The notes below the pieces were generated by a model. That model saw only the letters and a program-made list of their open reading frames with translations. It was not told where the DNA came from and did not search any database. This document shows, piece by piece, positions 9,099-17,841 of a stretch of DNA of 42,830 bases; the first letter of the stretch is position 1, and every line of letters begins with the position of its first letter. Source of the DNA: JAPEKQ01 sp964487295 (lineage in GTDB: Bacteria > Joyebacterota > Joyebacteria > Joyebacterales > Joyebacteraceae); the NCBI GenBank assembly GCA_964487295.1, contig CAZAQL010000006.1, positions 1-42,830 on the forward strand, read 5' to 3'. A program made the position numbers and the translations under genes.

Positions 9099-9164
9099 CA
9101 GGAGACAATTCGGGAAGCCCGACGCGACGCACGGTGGTCGACACGATCCCGAGAGAGGACAACG

Positions 9165-11108
9165 ATGAGACGACACATCCCCTTCGCAGCCGCGCTCGCG
9201 CTGGCCATCTGCGTGGCGATCCCAGTTCCCGCCGCGGCGCTCCGCGTGGTCACGTACAACGTGCTCAACTTCCCCGGCTCCACCGGGACCTCGAGACTCG
9301 ACGATTTCCGGATGGTTCTCGAGGAGGTAGATCCCGACGTGCTCGTGGTCCAGGAGATGCTGAGCGCATCGGGCATGAATCAGATTCTCTCGAGCGCGCT
9401 CAACTACTACGCGCCGGGCGAGTATGCGGCCGGACCGTTCGTCGACGGGCCCGACACCGATAACGCGCTCTATTACAAGGTCGCGACCGTTGACTACGTG
9501 TCGCACCAGGAGATCGCGACGGCGCTCCGGAACATCTCCGAGTACGTGGTCCGCCCCGCCGGGTACACCTCGTCGGACGCCGAGATCCGCGTCTACTCAC
9601 TCCACCTCAAGGCGGGCTCGACGTCGACCGACAAGTCGAAGAGGCTGGCCGAGACCACGATCCTCAGAAACCACATGAACGACCTCGACGCCGGGAGCGC
9701 GTTCATGGTCGCGGGCGACCTCAACATCCGAGGCAGCTCGGAAAGCGCCTATCAGAAGCTCGTCGGGAGCGAGGCCGACAACGACGGCCGCGTGCTCGAT
9801 CCGATCAACCGCCCGGGATACTGGCACGACAGCTACTCGTTCGCCGACATCCACACGCAGTCGCCGAGGACGGCTCAGTTCGGTGGTGGCGCCACCGGCG
9901 GAATGGACGACCGGTTCGATCAGATCCTGATCTCGTACGGGCTCTTCGACGGCGAGGGCCTCGACTACATCACAGGGACATACACCTCGTTCGGCAATGA
10001 CGGACTGCACCTGAACCAGGCGATCAACCAGGGGACGAACTACGCCGTGAGTGCAGCGATAGCCAACGCGCTCCACGAGGCCTCAGACCACCTGCCCGTC
10101 TACGCCGATTTCCAGCTCCCCGCCAGGATCGACGCGCCCGCGCAGCTCGCGTTCGGGGCGTACATCGTGGGCACACCCGCCTCGCTGCCGCTCATCATCG
10201 GCAACGTCGCCGTCGCTCCGGCCGACGAACTCGACTACTCCATCGCGGCGCCCGCCGGCTTCTCGGCCGCCGGCGGGTACTACGAGATCGAGCCCGGCGA
10301 GGAGAGCGACCACGCGGTCATGATGGACACCGCGACGCCCGGCGTGCGGTCCGGAACGCTCGTCGTGTCGTCGGACGACGTCGACCAACCCACCGCCCCG
10401 GTGGCCCTCTCGGGGATCGTCGTTGCGCACGCGCAGCCATCCCTCGACGAGAGCTCGGTCGTTCTGCAGGGCGACCTCGACCTCGGTTCGCACGCACCCG
10501 GCGGCTTCTCGCCCGTCGCGTTCTCCGTCCACAACGTGGGTTGGACCACACTCCAGGCCGCGCTCGAGGTCCACGACGCCCAGATCGACGGCGGCGACGG
10601 CCGGTTCTTCTTTGACGGCGGGTTCGAGGCCGCGCTCATCGAGGGCAGTCCCGCGACGTTCGCGATCGGCTTCGACTGCGACGGCGCCTCAACGAACACC
10701 CTCTACGAGGCGGAGCTCGTCCTCTCGACACGCGATGACCCCACCGTCGCCGGAGGAACGACCCAGTCGGAGATTCCTCTCACGCTCACGGCGTTCGTTG
10801 AGGAAGGCACGGGGGTCGACGACGTGGTCGGCCGGCTGGCCTTCTCGCCCGCCGCGCCGAACCCGTTTGCCGAAGGGACGAGCTTCCACCTCAGCCTGCC
10901 GCAGCCGTCTTCCGTCGATATCGCCGTCTACGATGTGAAAGGACGGCTCGTCGACGTCATTGCCTCGGGCGAACTCACGGCGGGCGAGCACACGCTCTCC
11001 TGGGACGGCACCAACCGCAGCGGCTCACCTGCGGCCTCGGGCGTCTACATCTGCCGCGCACGGGTCGGCGACTGGGAGCGCACACGGAAGGTCGTGCTGA
11101 TCCGCTAG
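9165..11108 (+). CDS. Secreted endonuclease/exonuclease/phosphatase-family enzyme with Ig-like domains and FlgD-like tail
   Basis: Exported metal-dependent phosphohydrolase, probably a nuclease. After a signal peptide (1-25) come the EEP-fold landmarks: N32 (VTYNVLNF), E64 (VVQEM), H147 region (YSLHLKAG), D185 and N187 (AGDLNIRG), D252 (DDRFDQI) and the terminal SDH at 307-309. This is a full catalytic set. Two choice-of-anchor or Ig-like domains follow at about 325-545, then a FlgD-like tail (about 560-647) ending GVYICRARVGDWERTRKVVL. Its distance from the beta-helix gene (66 bp) suggests a shared transcript. Substrate could be extracellular DNA, sphingolipid or inositol phosphate; the DNase I-like sequence makes nuclease the best guess. 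Confidence 0.88.
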   Translation: MRRHIPFAAALALAICVAIPVPAAALRVVTYNVLNFPGSTGTSRLDDFRMVLEEVDPDVLVVQEMLSASGMNQILSSALNYYAPGEYAAGPFVDGPDTDNALYYKVATVDYVSHQEIATALRNISEYVVRPAGYTSSDAEIRVYSLHLKAGSTSTDKSKRLAETTILRNHMNDLDAGSAFMVAGDLNIRGSSESAYQKLVGSEADNDGRVLDPINRPGYWHDSYSFADIHTQSPRTAQFGGGATGGMDDRFDQILISYGLFDGEGLDYITGTYTSFGNDGLHLNQAINQGTNYAVSAAIANALHEASDHLPVYADFQLPARIDAPAQLAFGAYIVGTPASLPLIIGNVAVAPADELDYSIAAPAGFSAAGGYYEIEPGEESDHAVMMDTATPGVRSGTLVVSSDDVDQPTAPVALSGIVVAHAQPSLDESSVVLQGDLDLGSHAPGGFSPVAFSVHNVGWTTLQAALEVHDAQIDGGDGRFFFDGGFEAALIEGSPATFAIGFDCDGASTNTLYEAELVLSTRDDPTVAGGTTQSEIPLTLTAFVEEGTGVDDVVGRLAFSPAAPNPFAEGTSFHLSLPQPSSVDIAVYDVKGRLVDVIASGELTAGEHTLSWDGTNRSGSPAASGVYICRARVGDWERTRKVVLIR

Positions 11109-11116
11109 GCGAGGCG

Positions 11117-11209
11117 CCCGCGAGCCTCGCACGAACCCGCGAGCCTCGCACGAACCCGCGAGCCTCGCACGAACCCGCGAGCCTCGCATGAACCCGCGAG
11201 CCTCGCACA
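11117..11209. repeat. 19-bp tandem repeat, 4.9 copies
   Basis: Head-to-tail copies of CCCGCGAGCCTCGCACGAA start at 11117, 11136, 11155 and 11174 (this one with CATGAA) and end with a partial copy at 11193-11209. Each unit contains the interrupted palindrome GCGAG-C-CTCGC. The array starts 8 bp after a stop codon and abuts a terminator hairpin. Confidence 0.95.
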
Positions 11210-11213
11210 CAGG

Positions 11214-11245
11214 AAGGCCCCCGGACCACGCGGTCCGGGGGCCTT
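11214..11245. terminator. Strong hairpin terminator between convergent genes
   Basis: A perfect 14-bp stem (11214-11227 pairs with 11232-11245) with a 4-base loop ACGC. It sits between the plus-strand nuclease gene and the minus-strand gene ending at 11313, so it can stop transcription from both sides. There is no long U-tract on either strand (TTCTC and TTCCTG). Confidence 0.75.
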
Positions 11246-11312
11246 CTCAGTGAACCTCGCGCTGACTCTCGCCGACGCCTGTCACCTCTGACAGCCGCCG
11301 ACCGACGCGCCG

Positions 11313-13175
11313 CTAGTGCAGCGTCACGAGGATCTCGATGACGCCGGTGCCCGATGCGAGCGGCTCGAGCGCCTTGCCGACGATCGTCCCGGCCTTCGGG
11401 CTCTCGTCGCGCATCGCGTGGCCCGGCGTGCTCGACGTCACGAGCAGATCGCCGATGGCGATCGGGCCGTTCTCAGCCGAGACCTTGCAGGACACGATAC
11501 CGACGACCGCGAGCGGCATCTCGTTGTGACGGGATGCCATGTCCTCGAGCTTGAGCGACACCGGCTCGCTCTCGCCGCTCTCCTCGTGCCACGACCTCGT
11601 CGATCCGACAATACCCGGCTTGCCGCTCACCACGCCGGCGACGAGTGAGGACTGCGCGCTCCGGCAGGCCGTCACCGTCCGCGGGTCGGCAGGGTCGATG
11701 ACCATGACGTCCCCGGCCTCGACGGACCTCGCGCCGGAGCTCACCTCGACCATCTCCGCGAAGTCGCCGCCGCCCGACAGCATCGGACCCGACGCCCGTG
11801 TCGTGCCGTCGACGTCAACGCTCCAGACCGGAGTGTCCTCGACCTGACACTCGATCATCTGCGCTCCGCTGCTCGTCCCGGTCTGGGCCTGAATCGTGAA
11901 GTGGTCGCTGCCGGAGGGCACGCTGCTCGTGGTCGACTCGAAGTGGAACATCTGCATTGAGGGCCCGGCGGCATTGCTCCGCATCTGGACCGCAGTCGTC
12001 GCGGCTGACGTGGGATTGTACAGGTCGAACGTGTAGTCGGGCGTGGTATCGCCGATCCCGATGTACCCGGTCGTGAAGTCGAAGGTCATCCACGTCACGT
12101 CCGACTCGTCCCTGAAGTAGAGCTGCTCGTCCACATCGATGTAGCCGTCGCCCGGCATCTCGAAGTACGTGCGGTTGTATGTCGACGGGACGCTCCCCCA
12201 ACTGTTGGTGAAGACCGCCCTGTTGAGCGTGAGCTCGCGCGTCAGCCCGAGCGCAGGGCCATCCCACCCGAGGTTGAGATCACCCGTGATCTCCGCGTCA
12301 CCATTGACGTCGAGTTTCACCTCGGGGGTACTGTCGCCGATGCCGATGTTGCCGGAGACCATCGAGTACATGTCGTCGCCGTCGACGGTCCAGTCGCCGT
12401 CGCCCAGGAACGTCAGCGACGTCCAGGTTCCGTTGCCGGACGCATCCGAGGCGAGCACGTAGTTGTTCGAAGCCCCGGTGGCCATCGTGAAGCTGCCGAC
12501 GTCGCAGTTACCTTCTACTTCGATGTCGCCGTCGAAATCTCCGGCAAGACCGCTGCCGCTCGCCGTGCCCTTGATCGCGGGACCCGAGCCGGTGTGCCAG
12601 CCGCGCACGGCCGCCCCCGTTCCCTGGTGTCGACCGATGATGGAGCTGTTGGAGTTAATCGCACTCGTGGACACGACGTCGAAGAGGGTCATGTTCTGAG
12701 AGGACTCCACGTCAAGGGGAATGTCGAAGGTGTGCGTCTGATGTGCCATCGGCACGCTCGCCAGCTTCATGCGTGCGTCCATCGCCTCCCCGTCAACGGT
12801 GAGATCGAGATAGTACGGTGGCTCGTCAAAGCCCGGCAGCGACTCGGTCGACCCGAGTTCGATATGGAACCATCCCTCGGTCACAGTCACGCTGTTGTGC
12901 GTCTCCGGTCCCCAGAGCTGTGTTCCGCCCGTGGGCGAGTCGTAGATGCTCGCGTTGATGTTCATCGTCCCGTTGATCGGGTCCCCTGTATCGACATCAG
13001 CCAGGAACCCCTGGTACCAGATAGTCTCTTCGACATCACGCGCGCCGCTGACCTCCGTCCTGTCGCCGGTCACGTCGGCGCCGTCCACATCCGCCGCCGC
13101 GACGGGCATAGCGGCCAGCGCGGCGCACAGAAGCGACGCCGTGACGATCAGCACAACTCTCTCCATGTTCGACAT
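11313..13175 (-). CDS. Secreted surface protein, tail-fibre-like repetitive architecture
   Basis: Exported protein of 620 residues without a recognised enzymatic domain. The ATG start has AGGGGGAG upstream and a signal peptide (about 1-28). The N-terminal third (WYQGFLADVDTGDPINGT, WGPETHNSVTVTEGWFHIEL) resembles a domain common at the start of large secreted proteins that carry fibre or trimer repeats. The middle contains repeats of the type NIGIGDSTPEVKLDVNGDAE and YIGIGDTTPDYTFDL, as in phage tail-fibre and autotransporter-like proteins. The C-terminal 170 residues (GGDFAEMVEV, VIDPADP, GIVSCKVSAENGPIAIGDLL, GTIVGKALEPL) form a conserved beta-domain. It lies 21 bp after the gene upstream on the minus strand, so a two-gene operon is likely. 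Confidence 0.75.
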   Translation of the reverse strand: MSNMERVVLIVTASLLCAALAAMPVAAADVDGADVTGDRTEVSGARDVEETIWYQGFLADVDTGDPINGTMNINASIYDSPTGGTQLWGPETHNSVTVTEGWFHIELGSTESLPGFDEPPYYLDLTVDGEAMDARMKLASVPMAHQTHTFDIPLDVESSQNMTLFDVVSTSAINSNSSIIGRHQGTGAAVRGWHTGSGPAIKGTASGSGLAGDFDGDIEVEGNCDVGSFTMATGASNNYVLASDASGNGTWTSLTFLGDGDWTVDGDDMYSMVSGNIGIGDSTPEVKLDVNGDAEITGDLNLGWDGPALGLTRELTLNRAVFTNSWGSVPSTYNRTYFEMPGDGYIDVDEQLYFRDESDVTWMTFDFTTGYIGIGDTTPDYTFDLYNPTSAATTAVQMRSNAAGPSMQMFHFESTTSSVPSGSDHFTIQAQTGTSSGAQMIECQVEDTPVWSVDVDGTTRASGPMLSGGGDFAEMVEVSSGARSVEAGDVMVIDPADPRTVTACRSAQSSLVAGVVSGKPGIVGSTRSWHEESGESEPVSLKLEDMASRHNEMPLAVVGIVSCKVSAENGPIAIGDLLVTSSTPGHAMRDESPKAGTIVGKALEPLASGTGVIEILVTLH

Positions 13176-13196
13176 GGCTCTCCCCCTGTCTCCGCG

Positions 13197-14027
13197 CTAC
13201 TTGAGATGAACGACTGACGACCGCTCGCTGACGTCCCCCGCCTGGAACCGGCAGAAGTAGACGCCCGAGGCCAGCGCCTGGCCGGACTCGTTCCTGCCGT
13301 CCCACGGGATCTCGTAGCGGCCCGGCCCCATCGGCTCGTTGACGAGTGTCCGCACGAGCTTCCCGGACACGTCGTAGAGCGTCACGCTCACGGGGCCGGA
13401 GACCTCGCCGATCTCGAACGCCACCGACGTTTCGTCGCGGAACGGATTCCTTCGGAACGCCTGGAAGTGCGTCACGTACCGGCCGCCGGTCACGGCCGAG
13501 GCCGGGAACTGGCTCGCGCAGTACTCGTCGCCCGAATCCTCGACGACCCAGAGCTCGTACCAGTACTCGGTCTGCGGCAGCACGTCGCGGTCCTCGTACA
13601 CGCCCGGGCTCTCGGGCGCGATGAGCTCGGTCGTGATCCGCTCGTACGGTCCGGCCTCACTCTCGGCGCGGTGGACGTAGAAGCCCTCCACGCCATCGAG
13701 CGCGGCGACCGTCCAGCGGAGCGTCACGCAGAGCGGCTCCGTCGTCGAGGCGAAGAACGCCGCCTCGACCGGGGTGTAGGCACTGCAGCCCCAGAGCGCG
13801 TACGACGCGCTCTCGGCGCTGCCGACGAACGGCCCGCCGATGCGGCTGCGGAGACGATAGCTCGTCGATTCGACGAGCGGGCTCCCCTCCGGCGCGCCGG
13901 ACACGATAGACCAGGTCCTCAGCTCGTAGCTGTCGCTCTCCGGACGGTCCCCCGCCGGCGCGACTGCGACGAGGCAGACGCTCAGGACCAGCAGCGACAT
14001 CGCGGTCAACGAGATCACTCTGACCAT
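13197..14027 (-). CDS. Secreted protein with fibronectin type III-like domain and FlgD-like tail
   Basis: Small exported protein (276 residues). The start at ATG 14025-14027 is chosen because GAGGAGG lies 6 nt upstream and a signal peptide (1-25) follows. Residues about 30-80 hold a short segment (SYELRTWSIVSGAPEGSPLV, SYRLRSRIGGPFVG) seen at the N-terminus of secreted proteins in related genomes. A fibronectin type III-like domain follows (LRWTVAALDGVEGFYVHRAE to YEDRDVLPQTEYWYELWVV), then a FlgD-like Ig tail (FRNPF pattern then VTLYDVSGKLVRTLVNEPMG, GVYFCRFQAGDV). It may act as an adhesin or partner of the fibre-like protein encoded directly downstream. Function unknown. Confidence 0.78.
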   Translation of the reverse strand: MVRVISLTAMSLLVLSVCLVAVAPAGDRPESDSYELRTWSIVSGAPEGSPLVESTSYRLRSRIGGPFVGSAESASYALWGCSAYTPVEAAFFASTTEPLCVTLRWTVAALDGVEGFYVHRAESEAGPYERITTELIAPESPGVYEDRDVLPQTEYWYELWVVEDSGDEYCASQFPASAVTGGRYVTHFQAFRRNPFRDETSVAFEIGEVSGPVSVTLYDVSGKLVRTLVNEPMGPGRYEIPWDGRNESGQALASGVYFCRFQAGDVSERSSVVHLK

Positions 14028-14355
14028 GGGCCACCTCCTCATTGCGGTGTGCCTGCTTGTTGTTGACGTGAGCTGTCGTGGTCGCTTGAGACCCGCGGGG
14101 CGGCGCCTCGTCCGACGGAGACGCCTCCCCGTGAACAGTAGCCACTGGGCGCGGCTCAGGTCAAGCGGAAACAGCACAGGAAACCGACAGGGCGCAGCCG
14201 CCCCCCACGGCGACGTGACCGGGCGCTCACACGGCCGTTGCATTCCGGGCCTTGGGGGTCTACCTTGCGTGTCAAGCAGCGGCGCGCGATGCCGAACGTC
14301 CGAGCGCGGGCCCGCGCCACGACGACCGCGCACCGGGACGACCAAGGAGAACCCC
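14028..14355. other. Gene-free divergent region
   Basis: A stretch of 328 bp between the fibronectin-like gene (minus) and the MATE gene (plus). Apart from the candidate MATE promoter at 14238-14266 and the ribosome site at 14344-14349 I see no gene, RNA or repeat here. A CG-rich imperfect inverted pair lies around 14085-14130. Confidence 0.6.
14238..14266 (+). promoter_or_regulatory. Candidate promoter of the MATE transporter gene
   Basis: TTGCAT (14238-14243), 17-nt spacer, TACCTT (14261-14266). It is about 90 nt upstream of the proposed start. The -10 box is weak. Confidence 0.4.
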
Positions 14356-15756
14356 CTGCCGCCACGTGACGACCACATCCTCAACGACGAGAACATCGGC
14401 CGTCTGATCTGGCGGCTCTCCATCCCGGCGACCGTCGGGATGCTCGTCATGGCGACGTACGGATTCGTCGACCGGATCTTCGTCGGGCGCGGCGTCGGCC
14501 CGCTCGGCATCGGCGGCATCGCCATCGTCTTCCCGATCCAGCTCGCCACGATGGCCATCGGGCACATGATCGGCATGGGCGGCGCGTCGATCATCTCCCG
14601 CGCGCTCGGGGCCGGGGACCAGGAGCTCGCGGAGCGCACGCTCGGCAACGTCGCGTCACTGGCCCTCGGTATCGCCGGCGTCATCATGCTCTTCGCGTTC
14701 CCGTTCTCGGAGCAGCTGCTCAGGCTCTTCGGTGCCACCGAGGGCCTTATGCCCTACGCCCGTGAGTACCTGCTCATCATTCTCTGGGGCACGCCGTTTC
14801 GCGCGTACACGATGGCCAACAACAACATCATCCGCTCCGAGGGCCGGGCGCGCGTCGCGATGACGACCATGCTCGTGAGCGCCGGGCTGAACATCGTGCT
14901 CGACCCCATCTTCATCTTTGGTCTCGACATGGGCGTGAAGGGCGCGGCGCTCGCGACCGTCATCGCGATGGGATGCGCGTCCACGTTCGTCGCGGTCTAC
15001 TTCGCCGGCGGGTTCAGCGGCCTCAGGCTCCGCCTGAGGGCGTTCGCCCTCCGGGCGGACATCGTCCGGGAGACGCTCGCGATCGGCGTCTCGTCGTTCA
15101 TCCGGATGGTCTCGGGCAGCGTCGTGGTCGTCATCCTCAACCGGAGCCTCGGACGACACGGTGGCGACATCGCGGTCGCCGCGTACGGGGCGATCCACTC
15201 GCTCATTCACTTCGCGTTCATGCCGATGCTCGGGTTCTCGCAGGCGCTGCAGCCGATCGCGGGGTTCAACTACGGGGCGAAGCGATACGCGAAGGCGAAG
15301 GAAGCGCTCCGGATCGCCACGGTCCGCTCGACCGTGGTCGGGCTGGCCGCGTATGCGCTCCTGATGATCTTCGCCGGACCACTCATGCGGGTCTTCGGTG
15401 ACAACCCGGAGCTCATCCGGATCGGCGTCCCGATGCTCAGGATCGTCATCGCCGTCTTCCCGGTCGTGGCGTTCCAGCTCATGGGTGCGTCACTGCTCCA
15501 GGCGCACGGGCGCGCGCTGTCCGCGTTCATCCTGTCGCTCTCGCGACAGATCATCATCCTCATCCCGCTCATCCTCATCCTCGGTCCGCGCTTCGGAGTC
15601 AAGGGGATCGCCGCGGCCTTCCCCATCTCCGACCTCGTGTCCGCCGCGGTCGCGATCGTTCTGCTCGTCGCCGAGGTGCGGTTCCTGAACCGGATGGAGG
15701 CCGAGTCCTCGCCTATCCCCGTCGCCGCTTCATCATCCACGCCATCGGCTTCGTGA
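14356..15756 (+). CDS. MATE-family multidrug/toxic compound efflux transporter
   Basis: Polytopic inner-membrane antiporter (12 predicted helices) that exports cationic or organic compounds using Na+ or H+. The sequence ILNDENIGRLIWRLSIPATV followed by VDRIFVGRGVGPLGIGGIAI and GMGGASIISRALGAGD is typical of the family, with a second repeat from about 235 (LNRSLG, LGFSQALQPIAGFNYGA). There is no in-frame ATG, GTG or TTG near the family's usual N-terminus; the best-placed start is CTG at 14356-14358, six bases after AAGGAG. This gives 466 residues, the usual MATE size. An upstream GTG at 14270 would add 29 residues with no similarity. Its last 44 bp overlap the end of the convergent reductase gene. 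Confidence 0.9.
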   Translation: MPPRDDHILNDENIGRLIWRLSIPATVGMLVMATYGFVDRIFVGRGVGPLGIGGIAIVFPIQLATMAIGHMIGMGGASIISRALGAGDQELAERTLGNVASLALGIAGVIMLFAFPFSEQLLRLFGATEGLMPYAREYLLIILWGTPFRAYTMANNNIIRSEGRARVAMTTMLVSAGLNIVLDPIFIFGLDMGVKGAALATVIAMGCASTFVAVYFAGGFSGLRLRLRAFALRADIVRETLAIGVSSFIRMVSGSVVVVILNRSLGRHGGDIAVAAYGAIHSLIHFAFMPMLGFSQALQPIAGFNYGAKRYAKAKEALRIATVRSTVVGLAAYALLMIFAGPLMRVFGDNPELIRIGVPMLRIVIAVFPVVAFQLMGASLLQAHGRALSAFILSLSRQIIILIPLILILGPRFGVKGIAAAFPISDLVSAAVAIVLLVAEVRFLNRMEAESSPIPVAASSSTPSAS

Positions 15757-16900
15757 GGAACCACTCGAGTTCCCGCCGCACCTCGCGCAGGTGCTCCGGC
15801 ACGCTCAAGCCTTGAGGACATGCCTTGACGCACTTCCCGCAGTCGGTGCAGAGCGACGCGTAGGTGGGCTTCGGCGACATCACGCCGCCCATGCGGAACG
15901 CGTAGAGCTTCCGAGCGTGACGACGGTCGCCGAAGCGACCAAGGTCGTTCAGTGCCTCGAAGCAGCCGGGGATGTCGACGCCCGAGGGGCACGGCATGCA
16001 GTACCCGCACGTCGTGCAGCCCACGCGCTCGAGCGTCGCGTAGGCGTCCCGGGCGCGCTCGATGACGGCCAGTTCCTCCTTCGACAGCGACTCCGGCCGC
16101 GCCTCCTCCGCGATGCGGATGTTCTCGTCGACCTGCCCCTCGGTACTCATGCCTGACAGCACGATGTGCACCTGCGGGTGGTTCCAGATCCAGCGGAGTG
16201 CCCATTCGGCCGGCGTCCGCCTCGTGGGAGCGGCGTCCCAGATCGCCTGGACCGACGTCGGAACGCTCCTGGCCAGGCTACCCCCGCGCAGCGGCTCCAT
16301 CACGATGATACCAAGCCCCCGGTCGGCGGCGTACAGAAGCCCCTCGGTGCCGGCCTGCCGCTCGGTGTCGAGGATGTTGTACTGGATCTGGCAGAACCGC
16401 CAGTCGTAGCCGTCGACGATGGTCCTGAACCCATCGAGCTTCCCGTGGAACGAGAAGCCGGCGTTGAGGATGCGACCGTCGGCCAGAGCCTTCTCCAGGA
16501 AGTCGGTCACGCCCAGGCCGACCATCTTCTCCCAGCTCTTCGCGTTCAGCGCGTGGACGAGGTAGTAGTCGATGTGATCCGTCCGGAGCTTCTCGAGCTG
16601 CTCGCCGAGGATGCGGTCCATGTCCTCGCGGGTCTCGACCTTCCACGGCGGGAGCTTCGTCGCAAGCTTGACGCGCTCGCGATACCCGTCGGCGAGGACG
16701 CGACCCACGAACGGCTCGCTCTGCCCCGCGTGGTATGGCACCGCGGTGTCGATGTAGTTGACGCCGCGGTCGATGGCGCCGCGGACCATCGCCATCGCGC
16801 GAGGCTCGTCGATACGCGGGGTGCGACCGGGCAGTCGCATGCAGCCGAACCCGAGAATGGAGAGATCGTCTCCGGTGGCGGCCATGTGGCGCGTCAGCAT
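15713..16900 (-). CDS. Aldo/keto reductase with C-terminal iron-sulfur cluster domain
   Basis: Cytoplasmic oxidoreductase of the YccK/ferredoxin-linked aldo/keto reductase family, 395 residues. The barrel carries the catalytic tetrad D51, Y56 (DTAVPYHAGQSE), K82 (ATKLPPW) and H116 (YLVHAL). After the barrel come CTTCGYCMPC (Cys 295, 298, 301, 304) and CTDCGKCVKAC (Cys 351, 354, 357, 361), the second being a classic [4Fe-4S] ferredoxin motif ending in CPQGL. Such proteins are thought to accept electrons from, or give them to, ferredoxin rather than use only NAD(P)H; the physiological substrate is not known. The gene overlaps the MATE gene tail to tail by 44 bp and is otherwise alone. Confidence 0.93.
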   Translation of the reverse strand: MLTRHMAATGDDLSILGFGCMRLPGRTPRIDEPRAMAMVRGAIDRGVNYIDTAVPYHAGQSEPFVGRVLADGYRERVKLATKLPPWKVETREDMDRILGEQLEKLRTDHIDYYLVHALNAKSWEKMVGLGVTDFLEKALADGRILNAGFSFHGKLDGFRTIVDGYDWRFCQIQYNILDTERQAGTEGLLYAADRGLGIIVMEPLRGGSLARSVPTSVQAIWDAAPTRRTPAEWALRWIWNHPQVHIVLSGMSTEGQVDENIRIAEEARPESLSKEELAVIERARDAYATLERVGCTTCGYCMPCPSGVDIPGCFEALNDLGRFGDRRHARKLYAFRMGGVMSPKPTYASLCTDCGKCVKACPQGLSVPEHLREVRRELEWFLTKPMAWMMKRRRG

Positions 16901-17042
16901 GGGGTTCCTTTCGTCCCGGGGCTCTGTAAATGGCTGCGAGCGCCCGCCCTACAAGCAGTCCAGCGCGCGGCATTCCTCATCAGCTCTTATCACGATAGCA
17001 GACACGCGGGCAGGACGGAACTGCGCAGGGCAACGGAGCGCG

Positions 17043-17726
17043 CTACCGCTCCCCCTTGACCGCGGCACGGAACTCGCGCCACGGGAAGAAGTAAGCGATG
17101 AGGACCGGGTAGATCGCGTACCGGGTCAGACCCGCCACGTGGAGCCCCGCGAAGACGAAGATGAGCAGGTGCATCTTCACGACATTGCCGTAGGGCTTCA
17201 TGAGGTGGTCGGTCGCACCGAGCTTCGCGCGCTCGGGGACGAGATGCGGGAGCTTCGCGACGAGGCTCACGAGCACGAACGGCCAGTAGAGCCTCAGGAT
17301 GACAGGCAGGACGTTGAGGAGGCCGGGCCGCATCCCCTCGACGTCGTCCGGGGGAAAGAACCCGCCGAGGAACGCACCGTGCGCCAGATGGAACCCGCCG
17401 AAGTGCACCGTGAAGAAGCCGAGCACGGCGAGCGCCCCGGGCACCGCGAGCGCCGGCGGCAGTCCGCTCTGTCTCGCCCCCACGACGATCGTCGCGACGA
17501 TGGTCGTGTAGCCGATGACGAGACTCGAGAGCCAGAGGCCCCAGATCAGATCGGTCGCTTCCCACCGGAGCGCGCCCGCGAGAACGATGGCCGCTGAGAA
17601 CGCGACCACGTCGAGCAGAACAGCCGGGATGCGTCCCCCGAAGAGTCCGTCCTCCTCGAAGACGTGCAGGCGCTCCATCCAGCGAATGAGCTCTGAACCA
17701 GGCGAGCGTCGAACGACAGTGGTCAC
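17043..17726 (-). CDS. Multi-pass membrane protein (DUF6498-like)
   Basis: Integral membrane protein of 227 residues and unknown function. About five to six hydrophobic helices can be seen (around 35-52, 62-84, 92-112, 140-160, 185-205). It contains the motif FTVHFGGFHLAHGAFLGGFF, with paired His residues, and a C-terminal HLLIFVFAGLHVAGLTRYAI, which resembles DUF6498 proteins. I am not certain of the family. It lies 115 bp downstream of the ABC permease gene on the same strand and may be the last gene of that GntR-regulated unit, or stand alone. Confidence 0.7.
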   Translation of the reverse strand: MTTVVRRSPGSELIRWMERLHVFEEDGLFGGRIPAVLLDVVAFSAAIVLAGALRWEATDLIWGLWLSSLVIGYTTIVATIVVGARQSGLPPALAVPGALAVLGFFTVHFGGFHLAHGAFLGGFFPPDDVEGMRPGLLNVLPVILRLYWPFVLVSLVAKLPHLVPERAKLGATDHLMKPYGNVVKMHLLIFVFAGLHVAGLTRYAIYPVLIAYFFPWREFRAAVKGER

Positions 17727-17841
17727 GGAAGCCTCCGGGGCAAGATCTGCCTGCCATCACGTTCGCAGGCTCCAGATGCAAGCCCGGTGCCGAAACTCAG
17801 CGGCCCCGCCCTCCGCCCATGCCTCACCGTGCCACGCCCGT

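Noticed and set aside
11117..11209. CRISPR array
   Set aside because: The 19-bp units are directly adjacent with no spacers, and no cas genes are present.
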